A stretch of DNA of 64,000 nt from Chloroflexota bacterium (GTDB lineage Bacteria; Chloroflexota; UBA11872; VXOZ01): contig JAAXIC010000018.1 in assembly GCA_012270555.1 (NCBI GenBank), forward strand, positions 62,001 to 126,000, in the 5' to 3' direction. The notes beneath the pieces are model-generated. The model made no database searches. It was not told the origin of the DNA and worked only from the letters and a program-made list of their open reading frames with translations. Positions within the stretch are counted from its first letter, which is position 1; every line of letters starts with the position of its first letter. The translations under genes and the position numbers were made by a program. Of this stretch, positions 1 through 7,284 are shown piece by piece.

Positions 1-747
1 GGCCCAACGTCCCGCGACCGTTTCGATGAACTCTATCTGGCGACGTACGCCGATCTCACCGGCGACCGCTACACGGTGCCGGAGGTAGAGGCCATCGAGC
101 GGTTGCTGGAGCTGCGGCCGGGGTCTACGATGCTTGATCTCGCCTGCGGCCAGGGCCGCCACCTCATCCATCTCGCCATCCAGGGTTATTCCGTGATCGG
201 GCTGGACCGCTCAGACGTGCTCATGCGGCAGGCGTACAAGGACGCACGGGTGCGCGGCTTGGACGTCAACCTCGTGCAGGGAGACATGCGCGCGCTGCCG
301 TTCGACCGCGCCTTCGATGGGGTGGTCAACTGGTTCACGGCGCTCGGCTATCTGGAAAGCGATGCGGAAGACCAGAAAGTGCTGAACGACGTGGCGGCGG
401 TGCTGCGGCCCGGGGGACGTTTCGTCATGGAGATGGCAAATCCGATCCAGACCTACCAGAAGCAGGCCTGGGAGGACTCGGAGATGGCATCCACCGGCTA
501 CGCCATGGTAAACAGGAACCGCATGGACTACGAGACGGGATACCAGCATACGAGCCGCGTCATCATTACGCCTGAGGGCGAGCGCATCGAACGCGAACTG
601 AAGATGCGCGTCTACTTGCCGCATGAGTTAGAACGCATGCTGAATCTCGCCGGGTTGGAACGGCTCGACTTCTTTGGCAGTTTGGCCGGTGATCCGCTTG
701 CCCCCGAGAGCAGCCGGCTGATTCTTACCGCCAGGCGCACCGAGTAA
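1..747 (+). CDS. Class I SAM-dependent methyltransferase (5'-truncated by window edge)
   Basis: The reading frame is open to the first base of the window, so the true start lies outside; an internal GTG at 76 is not a convincing start because good homology-type sequence (RDRFDELYLATYADLTGDRY) precedes it. SAM-binding motif I is seen as LDLACGQGRH, followed by an acidic motif II (GLDRSD), motif III around GDMRALPF and the post-motif LRPGGRFVMEM, the usual order in small-molecule methyltransferases of the Methyltransf_25/11 type. The C-terminal third is a small beta-rich cap. The substrate cannot be told from sequence. It is followed by a promoter-like region and an SBP gene, so it probably ends its own transcription unit. 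Confidence 0.85.
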   Translation, partial: GPTSRDRFDELYLATYADLTGDRYTVPEVEAIERLLELRPGSTMLDLACGQGRHLIHLAIQGYSVIGLDRSDVLMRQAYKDARVRGLDVNLVQGDMRALPFDRAFDGVVNWFTALGYLESDAEDQKVLNDVAAVLRPGGRFVMEMANPIQTYQKQAWEDSEMASTGYAMVNRNRMDYETGYQHTSRVIITPEGERIERELKMRVYLPHELERMLNLAGLERLDFFGSLAGDPLAPESSRLILTARRTE

Positions 748-798
748 GTGGGACTCTTGAGCGAGCTTCTCCTTGCCTCGCTTCCTTTCCCACGTCGC

Positions 799-850
799 GG
801 CAAATTTGCCGGCAAAAAGTGCAGACACGTCTGCCAAGATGCTGTATAGT
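799..850 (+). promoter_or_regulatory. Putative promoter with two palindromic operators
   Basis: Two perfect short palindromes, GGCAAATTTGCC (799-810) and GCAGACACGTCTGC (821-834), stand upstream of a -10-like TATAGT (845-850). The second palindrome covers the expected -35 position, where only a poor CAGACA match lies 17 bases from the -10. That layout is typical of a repressor or activator site controlling the solute-binding protein gene that starts at 900. The regulator is not identified. Confidence 0.4.
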
Positions 851-899
851 AGTTGGCTGGATGAGAAGTCTCTTATGCCTTTGGACAAGGAGGAGCATC

Positions 900-2279
900 A
901 TGGTGGCGCTCGTTTCTCGCAGAAGGTTGTTCGCGACTGCCGGTGTCATGAGTGGAGGGATTGTGCTCGCCGCGTGCGGCGCGGTGCCTGCGGCCGCGCC
1001 ACCGGCAGAGGGCGAGGCGCCCGCCGCCGAGGAAGCCGAACCCGCACCCGCTGAACCCGTAACTATCAGCTTTTGGGCCGCCAGCGTCTTCGCCACTGCG
1101 GACCACCCGGCCTCTAACATCGTAGATCGGTTTCGCGAACAAAACCCGGACATAAACGTAGAAGTCCAGCCCATCCCCGTTGGCTTGCGCGCCAGGGAGA
1201 GATTCGTCACCGCGGCCGCGGCCGGATCGCCGCCCGAGGTCTTCTACATGGACCGCTACCTGGCCGGTCAATTCTCCGCGGCGGGGTTTCTGGCCGACCT
1301 CACGCCGCGTGTGAATACGACCAGCGTCTTCATGTGGGACGACTTTTGGCCCAAGCTTCGCGAGGACGTGACGTGGAAGGGCAAGGTCTACGCGGTGCCT
1401 TTGCATTGCGACGGCCGTGCGTTCCATTGGAATAAAGAGCACTTCATCGAGATCGGCCTGGACCCCGAGGAGCCGGTGGGCACCTGGGACGAGTTGGAGT
1501 CCGCGACTTCGCGGCTCTACAAGACCAGCGGCGACGCGGTGGAGCGCATTGGGTTCACGCCGACGTTCGGCAATCCGCCGCACTTCTTGCAGTGGTACAT
1601 CTGGTTCTGGCAACTCGGCGGCGAGTACCTGACGCCCGACAACCGCAAGCCGAACTTCAACAACGATGCCGGTATCAACGCACTCAAGTTCATGCTGGGC
1701 CTGCTTGATCTGCAGGGCGGCCTGGAGGGCATCACCGCGGCCCTTGGCAACGCCAATCCCGCGCAGAACGATCACTTTACCGTGGGCCGCGTCTCCATGA
1801 TGGTTCATAACGGCACCAGCACCACGCGGCGCTACCAAAACTGGGGCGCGGCCGTGACCTGGGGCGTGGGCGGTCTGCCGATACCTGAAGACGGGCTGCG
1901 GACGAACTACCTCGGTGGCTGGTCGATCGCTATGCCGCAAGTCGGTGGGCACCAAGACCAAGCGTTCCGCTTCATCGAGCATCTCATGACCAAAGAAAGC
2001 CAGCTTGCGTGGACGGATGCGCTCGGTCTCGTGCCGGCGCTGGAGTCCATCGCGCAATCCGACGAGTTTCGCAGCGCCTCGCCCCATGCCATACCCATCA
2101 TGGATGAGATCAAGGTGGCCAAGTGGGTGCCGGTGATTCCCGGTAACGATGAAATCCTCACGATTGATAGAACAGCGTGGGTGAACGCCTCCACGCGCAC
2201 GGTGACGCCGGAAGAGGCGATGGCGCAGAAGGAAGCGGAAGTGCAGGCCGTCCTGGATAAGTGGGCCGATTCTCTGTAG
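900..2279 (+). CDS. ABC-type extracellular solute-binding protein, family 1, Tat lipoprotein (orphan)
   Basis: The start is fixed by AAGGAGGAG four bases upstream of the ATG; the frame also runs further upstream but without a ribosome site. The N-terminus has a twin-arginine motif (SRRRLF), a hydrophobic stretch and a lipobox ending in Cys26, then an Ala/Glu/Pro-rich linker. The 459-residue protein has the layout of sugar/oligosaccharide-binding family 1 (SBP_bac_1/8): an N-lobe beginning VTISFWAAS, central aromatic-rich segments (WYIWFWQLGGEYL) and a C-terminal helix near EAMAQKEAEVQAVLDKW. It should be an outward-facing membrane-anchored receptor delivering a solute to an importer. No permease or ATPase gene is adjacent. 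The ligand is unknown. Confidence 0.9.
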   Translation: MVALVSRRRLFATAGVMSGGIVLAACGAVPAAAPPAEGEAPAAEEAEPAPAEPVTISFWAASVFATADHPASNIVDRFREQNPDINVEVQPIPVGLRARERFVTAAAAGSPPEVFYMDRYLAGQFSAAGFLADLTPRVNTTSVFMWDDFWPKLREDVTWKGKVYAVPLHCDGRAFHWNKEHFIEIGLDPEEPVGTWDELESATSRLYKTSGDAVERIGFTPTFGNPPHFLQWYIWFWQLGGEYLTPDNRKPNFNNDAGINALKFMLGLLDLQGGLEGITAALGNANPAQNDHFTVGRVSMMVHNGTSTTRRYQNWGAAVTWGVGGLPIPEDGLRTNYLGGWSIAMPQVGGHQDQAFRFIEHLMTKESQLAWTDALGLVPALESIAQSDEFRSASPHAIPIMDEIKVAKWVPVIPGNDEILTIDRTAWVNASTRTVTPEEAMAQKEAEVQAVLDKWADSL

Positions 2280-2296
2280 TGGTTTCAACACGTTAG

Positions 2297-2381
2297 TGCC
2301 GATGGGTAGCGTAGGTTTGCAGCCTGCGCAGTCCCCTTGCGCTGCGCCTAAACCTGCCCGTCATTGCAGTGTTGTTGAGGT
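2297..2381. repeat. Imperfect inverted-repeat element (GATGGGTAGCG family)
   Basis: The left arm carries GATGGGTAGCGTAGGTTTGC and the right arm AAACCTGCCCGTCATTGC followed by AGTGTTGTTGAGG, which fold back on each other imperfectly. The same left motif and a similar right end (CCCATGATTACAATGTTGTTGG) occur at 7122-7247, so the two are members of one non-coding family. Confidence 0.45.
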
Positions 2382-2398
2382 GAGGGAGTCACTCCCTC

Positions 2399-2640
2399 TT
2401 GGAGATCTCTACAAAACTCCTTGCAAGGCAAAAGGGTTCCCTCTCCCTCGAGGGAGAGGGTTAGGGTGAGGGTGAAAATACCGCAGAGCAGACGACTTAT
2501 GGGCATTTTGGCACGTTTGCGCATAGAATCTTCAGTTAGAAGGACTAGGCAAGCCAGAACCCCCTCACCCCGGCCCTCTCCCCCAGGAGAGGGGGTAAGA
2601 CTTGCCCCTATCGCCGCAGTTGCGCGAAGGTCTCCTAGCG
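2399..2640. repeat. MITE-like composite repeat (CCCTCTCCC family), two inverted modules
   Basis: The first module (2438-2476) is a CCCTCTCCCTC/GAGGGAGAGGG hairpin followed by TTAGGGTGAGGGTGAA; the second (2562-2598) is the same text inverted, CCCTCACCCCGGCCCTCTCCC then GGAGAGGGGG. The right end reads GCGCGAAGGTCTCCTAG, a version of the terminal motif seen more clearly at 6128 and 63719; the left end GGAGATCTCTACAAAAC is degenerate. There is no gene in this 540-bp spacer. Confidence 0.65.
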
Positions 2641-2693
2641 GGGCCAAGGCCCATTTATTTTATGTCATGACATTGGGCACTTGACCGCATGAC

Positions 2694-2721
2694 GTAGGGG
2701 CACGATTTATCGTGCCCCTAC
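2694..2721. repeat. 28-bp perfect palindrome, copy 1
   Basis: Half-site GTAGGGGCACGAT, a two-base centre (TT), then the exact reverse complement. Four other copies lie at 38076, 43324, 45090 and 46749. This copy sits between a solute-binding protein gene and the sulfatase-like gene and has no T-run behind it on either strand. Confidence 0.85.
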
Positions 2722-2820
2722 TCTAGAACTTAGGGGTTGGCGCAAGCACAGCGAAGGAGCCGTGGGTCGGCCTTGGGACGAAGAACAGTGGATGGATCGC
2801 GTAAAGGATAGTGTCCTGCC

Positions 2821-4248
2821 ATGAATATCATCGTCATCTGTACCGATAGTCTCCGCGCCGACCACACGAGTCTGGACCCGCTCTGTTACGACTACCACGG
2901 CACGAAGGTGGCAACGCCCAACCTGGAGCGCCTCGCCGCCGACGGCACGGCCTTCCTGCACGCCTACGCCGACAGCATGCCCACGGTGCCGGCGCGCACG
3001 GTCTTCTGGACCGGCCGCACGCACTTCCCGTTTCGGCCTTGGCAACCGTTCAAGCTGGACGACTACCTGCTGGCGGAAGTGCTCTGGGACAAGGGTTTTT
3101 CGTCAGCGCTGATAACCGACACTTTTCATCTACATAAACCGGTCTTCAATTGCGGCCGGGGGTTCAGCACGGTTGAGTTCGTGCGCGGCAACTCAACCGA
3201 CCCGTGGGTGACGGAGGATGTGCCGGTAGACCTCAGCCGCTGGCACCGGCTGCGGGGCGATGAAACTGACGCGCTCTGGGAAGAGTTCTACGTCCAATAC
3301 CTGCGCAACCGCGCGCAGTTCCGGGATGAAGAGGACTTCTTCTCGCCGCAGGTGACAAAAGCCGCCATGCAGTGGCTGGACCGTGCGGTGAACGAGAAGG
3401 GCGTGCGCGACAAGATCTTCCTGTGGGTGGACTACTTCGACCCCCACGAGCCGTGGGACCCGCCCGAACCATACTGGTCCATGTACAAGACCCCCGGTTA
3501 CAGCGGCCAAGAGCTCATCGATCCGGTGCCGGGTCCCGTGGAGGGCTACATTACGCCGGAGGAACTCCAACGCACCCTCGAGCTCTACGCGGGCGAAGTG
3601 ACGTTTGTAGACAAGTGGGTCGGCATCTTGCTCGACCATATTCGCGAACTGGGCATCTACGACGATACCTTAATTATGTGGACGAGCGACCACGGTGAAC
3701 CCTTTGGCGAGCACGGCATCGTGCGCAAGGCGCGCCCCTGGAACTACGAGGAACTCGTGCGCGTGCCCTGGGTGCTCAAGCTCCCGGCGGAAATGCGCGC
3801 ATCCATACCGGAGCCGCCGTCGCGCGTGGATGCGCTGGTGCAGCACACCGACCTCATGCCGACGGTGCTGGACGCGCTGGACATCGCCACGCCGCTGCCG
3901 CTCGCATACATTGCCCCGCAAACCGCCGGCACCTTCCCGCAAGATTTGGCCGTGGGCCGCAAGGACGTAGCTATGCACGGCGTCAGCGTGCTGCCGTTGC
4001 TGCGCGGCGAGACGGCAAGTGTGCGCGACTATGCCTATTCGGGCCACTACCAGGGCTGCTGGTCGATTCAAAATCACGAATGGCGGTACCTCTACTTTCT
4101 CAACGGGCAGGAGCGGACAGAGCCCGAACTCTACCACCGGCCCGACGATCCCTACGATCAGCAGAATGTGTTGGCGGATCACCCGGACGTGGGCGACGCT
4201 CTGGAACTGGAAATCCGGCGCTACGTCGCGCGAGTAGCCGAGGACTGA
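2821..4248 (+). CDS. Sulfatase-fold hydrolase (alkaline phosphatase superfamily) with Thr at the formylglycine position
   Basis: The 475-residue protein has the arylsulfatase A fold signature: an N-terminal strand and metal site (IVICTDSLRADH, Asp9 and Asp14), the nucleophile loop at residues 55-66 and the second metal site Asp290-His291 in TSDHGEPFGEHG. In true sulfatases the nucleophile loop is C/S-x-P-x-R, where Cys or Ser is oxidised to formylglycine; here it reads T55-V-P-A-R59, so Thr replaces it. Many phosphate-transferring relatives in this superfamily use Thr, so a phosphodiesterase or phosphatase role is possible. No signal peptide is visible, implying a cytosolic enzyme. The ATG has only a weak upstream AAGGAT. 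It stands alone between two SBP genes. Confidence 0.85.
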   Translation: MNIIVICTDSLRADHTSLDPLCYDYHGTKVATPNLERLAADGTAFLHAYADSMPTVPARTVFWTGRTHFPFRPWQPFKLDDYLLAEVLWDKGFSSALITDTFHLHKPVFNCGRGFSTVEFVRGNSTDPWVTEDVPVDLSRWHRLRGDETDALWEEFYVQYLRNRAQFRDEEDFFSPQVTKAAMQWLDRAVNEKGVRDKIFLWVDYFDPHEPWDPPEPYWSMYKTPGYSGQELIDPVPGPVEGYITPEELQRTLELYAGEVTFVDKWVGILLDHIRELGIYDDTLIMWTSDHGEPFGEHGIVRKARPWNYEELVRVPWVLKLPAEMRASIPEPPSRVDALVQHTDLMPTVLDALDIATPLPLAYIAPQTAGTFPQDLAVGRKDVAMHGVSVLPLLRGETASVRDYAYSGHYQGCWSIQNHEWRYLYFLNGQERTEPELYHRPDDPYDQQNVLADHPDVGDALELEIRRYVARVAED

Positions 4249-4429
4249 GGAACACTGGTACTGACTTCTTGTCTCCAGCGCCGGTGCAATGTACTCTTGA
4301 CAAGAGTGTCGTTTAGAGAAAGGGGGCACAACAGATACTCCGCCTTGCGGTCGTCGTTGCATTGTCCCGGCAATTGCGCAGATACTCCCTGCGTCTCAGT
4401 CGGACGTACCCCGGCGCGCTGCAAATTAC

Positions 4430-4465
4430 CCCCTCTCCCGGGGGAGAGGGTCGGGGTGAGGGCGA
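4430..4465. repeat. CCCTCTCCC-family hairpin repeat, single module
   Basis: CCCCCTCTCCC/GGGGGAGAGGG forms a hairpin followed by TCGGGGTGAGGGCGAA, matching the other copies in the window. It is the only recognisable feature in the 386-bp spacer 4249-4634, apart from the ribosome site of the next gene. Confidence 0.6.
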
Positions 4466-4634
4466 ATCCTCGCCGACTGAACCCAGCGCCCGCTGCATGG
4501 GCGCGTGACGCGAGGATCTTCTTTCGAACACGTCTGGCCGTCATTGGATCCGCAATCGTTCCACCGCAACGCAAGGCATTTGGAAAGAAGGAATACACCC
4601 AGAATGTCCAAGCCAAGCGCGAAAGGAAACCACG

Positions 4635-5999
4635 ATGAGGGTCAAGACCAGTCGGAGAGCACTATTACGCGGCGCCGCGCTGACCGGTGCGGCCGGCCTG
4701 CTCGCAGCTTGCGGTACCGCCGTCATGCCGGCGGAGACAATGGAAGAGAAACCCGCTGCGGAGCCGGCACCGACGGAAGCGCCCGCGCCTGAGCCGTACA
4801 CGATCACGATCTTCACCGTCCCCTTCTGGACGCTCAGCGAGGGGCTGGGCGCAGAGGTGGTAGCGGAGTTCGAGGAGCAGAACCCCGGGCTCACGGTAGA
4901 CCCGACCATTCCCGAGGGCAACCGCGTCACCCAACTGCAAGCCGCCATGGCTGCCGGCAGTGGCCCGGACATCGGCCAGTCCGGCTCATGGCAGGCGCAG
5001 ACCCTCGCCGCCTTGGAGATCGGGCAGCCGCTGAGCCCTTTCATGGCGATGTCGGACATTGTGCGCGGCGAAGACATCTGGCCGTCGCTGCAGCGCGACC
5101 TCACCTGGCAGGGGCAGATCCAGGGCATGCCGTTCGGTCCGGACGTGCGGCCGGTCTACATGAATGACACCATCTATCTGGAAAACGGCCTGGACGTGGA
5201 GAACCCGCCGGCAAGCTGGGAAGAGTTGGAGGAGGCGATCCCGAAGCTCACCCGCATCAGCGGCGATGTCACCGAACAGGTGGCGTTTGCACCCCTCTGG
5301 CAGATCAACAGCATCTGGATGGTGCCCATGTGGCAGTTGGGCGGCGAGACGCTCAGCGAAGATGGCAGCAAAGTAACCATCAATACGCCGGAGGGCATCG
5401 AGGGCCTGCGCTGGCTCATGAAGATCTACGAGATGCAGGGCGGCTGGCAGGCGCTGGAAGACTTCCGCAAGGATACCCGTCCCCATCTGCTCTTCTACGA
5501 CGGCCACGTCGCCAATCTCTACTGGCCGAGCACGCTCCACAGCATCATGCAGCGGGATGTGCCGGACGTGCAGTATCACGTGGCCCATTGGCCCACGCCG
5601 CCCGGCGGCCGCAACATGACCTACGGCGGTTGCCACACGTGGATCCTGACCACCCAGAGCGAGCAGCCGGAGAACGCGTGGAAGTTCCTGGAGTACTTCG
5701 GCAGCGGGGATGTGAACGTCCGTTGGTCGCACACCTTCAACACCCTCCCGATCCGGCCGGACGTTTCCCGCCAGGAGGCGTACCATCAGAACGATCCTTT
5801 CCTGCAGATTGCGGTGGAAATGATGGAAAACCGGCGTTTCGTCATTCCCGCCCCTGGCGCGCCCCAGATGCTTGGGGCGACGCTCAGGGTAGTGCCGACC
5901 GCCTTGGGCGGCGAAAAGACTATCGAGGAGACACTGCGGGATACCGAGGTGGAACTGCAGACCATCATGGATACGTTCCTGAGCAACTTGGGCGGCTAG
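4635..5999 (+). CDS. ABC-type extracellular solute-binding protein, family 1, Tat lipoprotein (orphan)
   Basis: A 454-residue protein with a twin-arginine signal (SRRALLRG), lipobox LLAAC (Cys26) and a Glu/Pro/Ala linker before the mature lobe that begins YTITIFTVPFWTL. Segments such as EFEEQNPGLTV, AAMAAGSGPDIGQSG and WQLGGETLSEDG are the standard landmarks of sugar-binding family 1. The ATG is preceded by AAAGGA at a normal distance. Its closest relative in the window is the other plus-strand SBP gene, but the two are clearly diverged. No transporter membrane or ATPase gene is beside it. The stop codon is followed at once by a relic of another gene. Confidence 0.9.
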   Translation: MRVKTSRRALLRGAALTGAAGLLAACGTAVMPAETMEEKPAAEPAPTEAPAPEPYTITIFTVPFWTLSEGLGAEVVAEFEEQNPGLTVDPTIPEGNRVTQLQAAMAAGSGPDIGQSGSWQAQTLAALEIGQPLSPFMAMSDIVRGEDIWPSLQRDLTWQGQIQGMPFGPDVRPVYMNDTIYLENGLDVENPPASWEELEEAIPKLTRISGDVTEQVAFAPLWQINSIWMVPMWQLGGETLSEDGSKVTINTPEGIEGLRWLMKIYEMQGGWQALEDFRKDTRPHLLFYDGHVANLYWPSTLHSIMQRDVPDVQYHVAHWPTPPGGRNMTYGGCHTWILTTQSEQPENAWKFLEYFGSGDVNVRWSHTFNTLPIRPDVSRQEAYHQNDPFLQIAVEMMENRRFVIPAPGAPQMLGATLRVVPTALGGEKTIEETLRDTEVELQTIMDTFLSNLGG

Positions 6000-6003
6000 C
6001 GAC

Positions 6004-6096
6004 GGCGCGCCGTTTGTTTCACTTGGCGTCACCTACCGACAGGCGATCGCCAAATACACTGCGCAGGGACTTGGCGGCGTGGTGACGGCTGAGCGT
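6004..6096 (+). pseudogene. Relic of the 3' end of a 5'-nucleotidase gene
   Basis: This stretch matches 9001-9093, the coding end of the intact 5'-nucleotidase gene 3 kb downstream, with about 7 mismatches in 93 bases and no gaps. It translates in frame from 6001 (GAPFVSLGVTYRQAIAKYTA...), then runs into unrelated sequence after GGVVTAER. Nothing of the upstream 1.7 kb of the gene is present. It begins four bases behind the SBP stop codon and ends near a repeat, pointing to a recombination or partial-duplication scar. Confidence 0.85.
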
Positions 6097-6117
6097 TCTC
6101 ATGCGTGCCTCTTCGTT

Positions 6118-6386
6118 CCCTCTCCCTCAGGAGACCTTTGCGTAACCCTCGTTCTAACGAGGCAGTCCCCTCTCCCTCGACGGGAGAGGGTTAGGGTGAG
6201 GGTGAAGGCGCCTCGAACACCAGCCGTTTCTTGAACGTCTTGGTGTTTAAATGCACTGACTGTACATGCTATGCGATTAAAGCAGCAGGGAATCCCCTCA
6301 CCCCGGCCCTCTCCCCGAGGAGAGGGTGTAACTCCTTACCTTCGGGACCTCGCTATGCAAAGGTCTCCTCAGGGAGAGGGCTAGAG
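6118..6386. repeat. MITE-like composite repeat with AGGAGACCTTTGCGTAAC ends
   Basis: The left end AGGAGACCTTTGCGTAACCC (about 6129) and the right end GCTATGCAAAGGTCTCCT (about 6352-6369) are inverted copies of each other. Between them lie two inverted hairpin modules, CCCTCTCCCTCGACGGGAGAGGG with TTAGGGTGAGGGTGAA, and CCCTCACCCCGGCCCTCTCCC with GAGGAGAGGG. The remaining spacer to 6608 holds a short GTTGCAAACCTGCGCTACCGG motif (6413) that recurs at 46795 and 56162. No gene is visible. Confidence 0.7.
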
Positions 6387-6608
6387 CCTGCCCCGTACTT
6401 GATACGGAGTTGCAAACCTGCGCTACCGGGGAGCGGAGCAGTTTGAGCTTGTCTTGAGCTTGCTGAAGGGCACGTGTTGCTCACTCCAGTGGGTTAATGC
6501 GACAGCATTGGGGAGTGACTCGGCCTAGAGGCGGCTTCACGCTAGAGTTACGTATGGAGGAGAAAGGCGCGCCTCGTTAGGTGTGCGGCGGCAAATTAGG
6601 GAGAGAGT

Positions 6609-7085
6609 ATGCAGCGAGTACGCGTGGGGAAGACACTGGCCACCGGCGCCGGCATGGGCTTGGCGGTTCTGCTGCTGGTGGGTGTTCCCAGCGGTGTAAT
6701 CCCGAATCCCTACTTCATCCGTCCGCTGGAGGCGCGCCCAACGGACTACGTTTTCCTCGGCGTCATAACGGCCTTGGCGGTAGCGTTGGGGGCGACCTAC
6801 GGCATGCCGACCAGGTGTTCCCTCCAAGATTCGAAAGCCCTCGGCAGCGGTCTGCTGCTCTTCATCGGCATTGGCTGTCCGGTCTGCAACAAAGTGGTGC
6901 TTGCTTTGGCCGGCGCCAGCGGCGCGCTGACGTATTTCGAGCCAATCCAGCCGCTCTTCTCACTCGCCGCTATCGCCGTGATGGGCGTTGCGCTGGCATT
7001 GCGCGTGCGCGACATCAGGCGCGCAGCGGCAAGCGAACAGCCTACGACTTCACTGGCACAGCATTTACCGCCTGCCCCGCAATAG
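6609..7085 (+). CDS. Small integral membrane protein with a CPVC motif
   Basis: I do not recognise the family. The 158-residue protein shows about four hydrophobic segments (roughly residues 10-32, 45-62, 75-100 and 112-132) and a short charged Ala/Gln/Pro-rich tail. A conspicuous G-C-P-V-C-N-K sequence sits in or at the end of the third hydrophobic segment, and an isolated Cys lies in the preceding loop (PTRCSLQD). A CxxC at a membrane face suggests redox or metal handling, as in thiol-redox or mercury-transport membrane proteins, but this is only a resemblance. GGGAGAGAG upstream of the ATG supports the start. It is a single gene between repeats. Confidence 0.7.
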   Translation: MQRVRVGKTLATGAGMGLAVLLLVGVPSGVIPNPYFIRPLEARPTDYVFLGVITALAVALGATYGMPTRCSLQDSKALGSGLLLFIGIGCPVCNKVVLALAGASGALTYFEPIQPLFSLAAIAVMGVALALRVRDIRRAAASEQPTTSLAQHLPPAPQ

Positions 7086-7121
7086 CGCTGTCTCCACCCC
7101 CGCTCGCTATGATGGAGTATG

Positions 7122-7247
7122 CTAGTGGTCCAACTATTTTGGATTGATGGGTAGCGCAGGTTCGCACGGGACGTGCGCGTAACCTGCGTCGTTGTCCTGC
7201 GCCGCCAGTGACACATACCCATGATTACAATGTTGTTGGACTACTAG
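7122..7247. repeat. Imperfect 126-bp inverted-repeat element
   Basis: Outer arms CTAGTGGTCCAAC (7122-7134) and GTTGGACTACTAG (7235-7247) are near-perfect inverted repeats, and inner blocks GATGGGTA (7148) and TACCCAT (7216) continue the symmetry at equal distance. It shares the GATGGGTAGCG and TGTTGTTG motifs with 2297-2381. No coding capacity; probably a small mobile hairpin element between two genes. Confidence 0.55.
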
Positions 7248-7284
7248 TGCGCATACGTCGCTTCCACCATAGCAAGGAGACCTT

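Noticed and set aside
873..2291. Long minus-strand open frames opposite the SBP genes at 900 and 4635 and opposite the aminotransferase at 30756
   Set aside because: All are Arg/His-rich antisense translations of genes with clear family signatures on the other strand.
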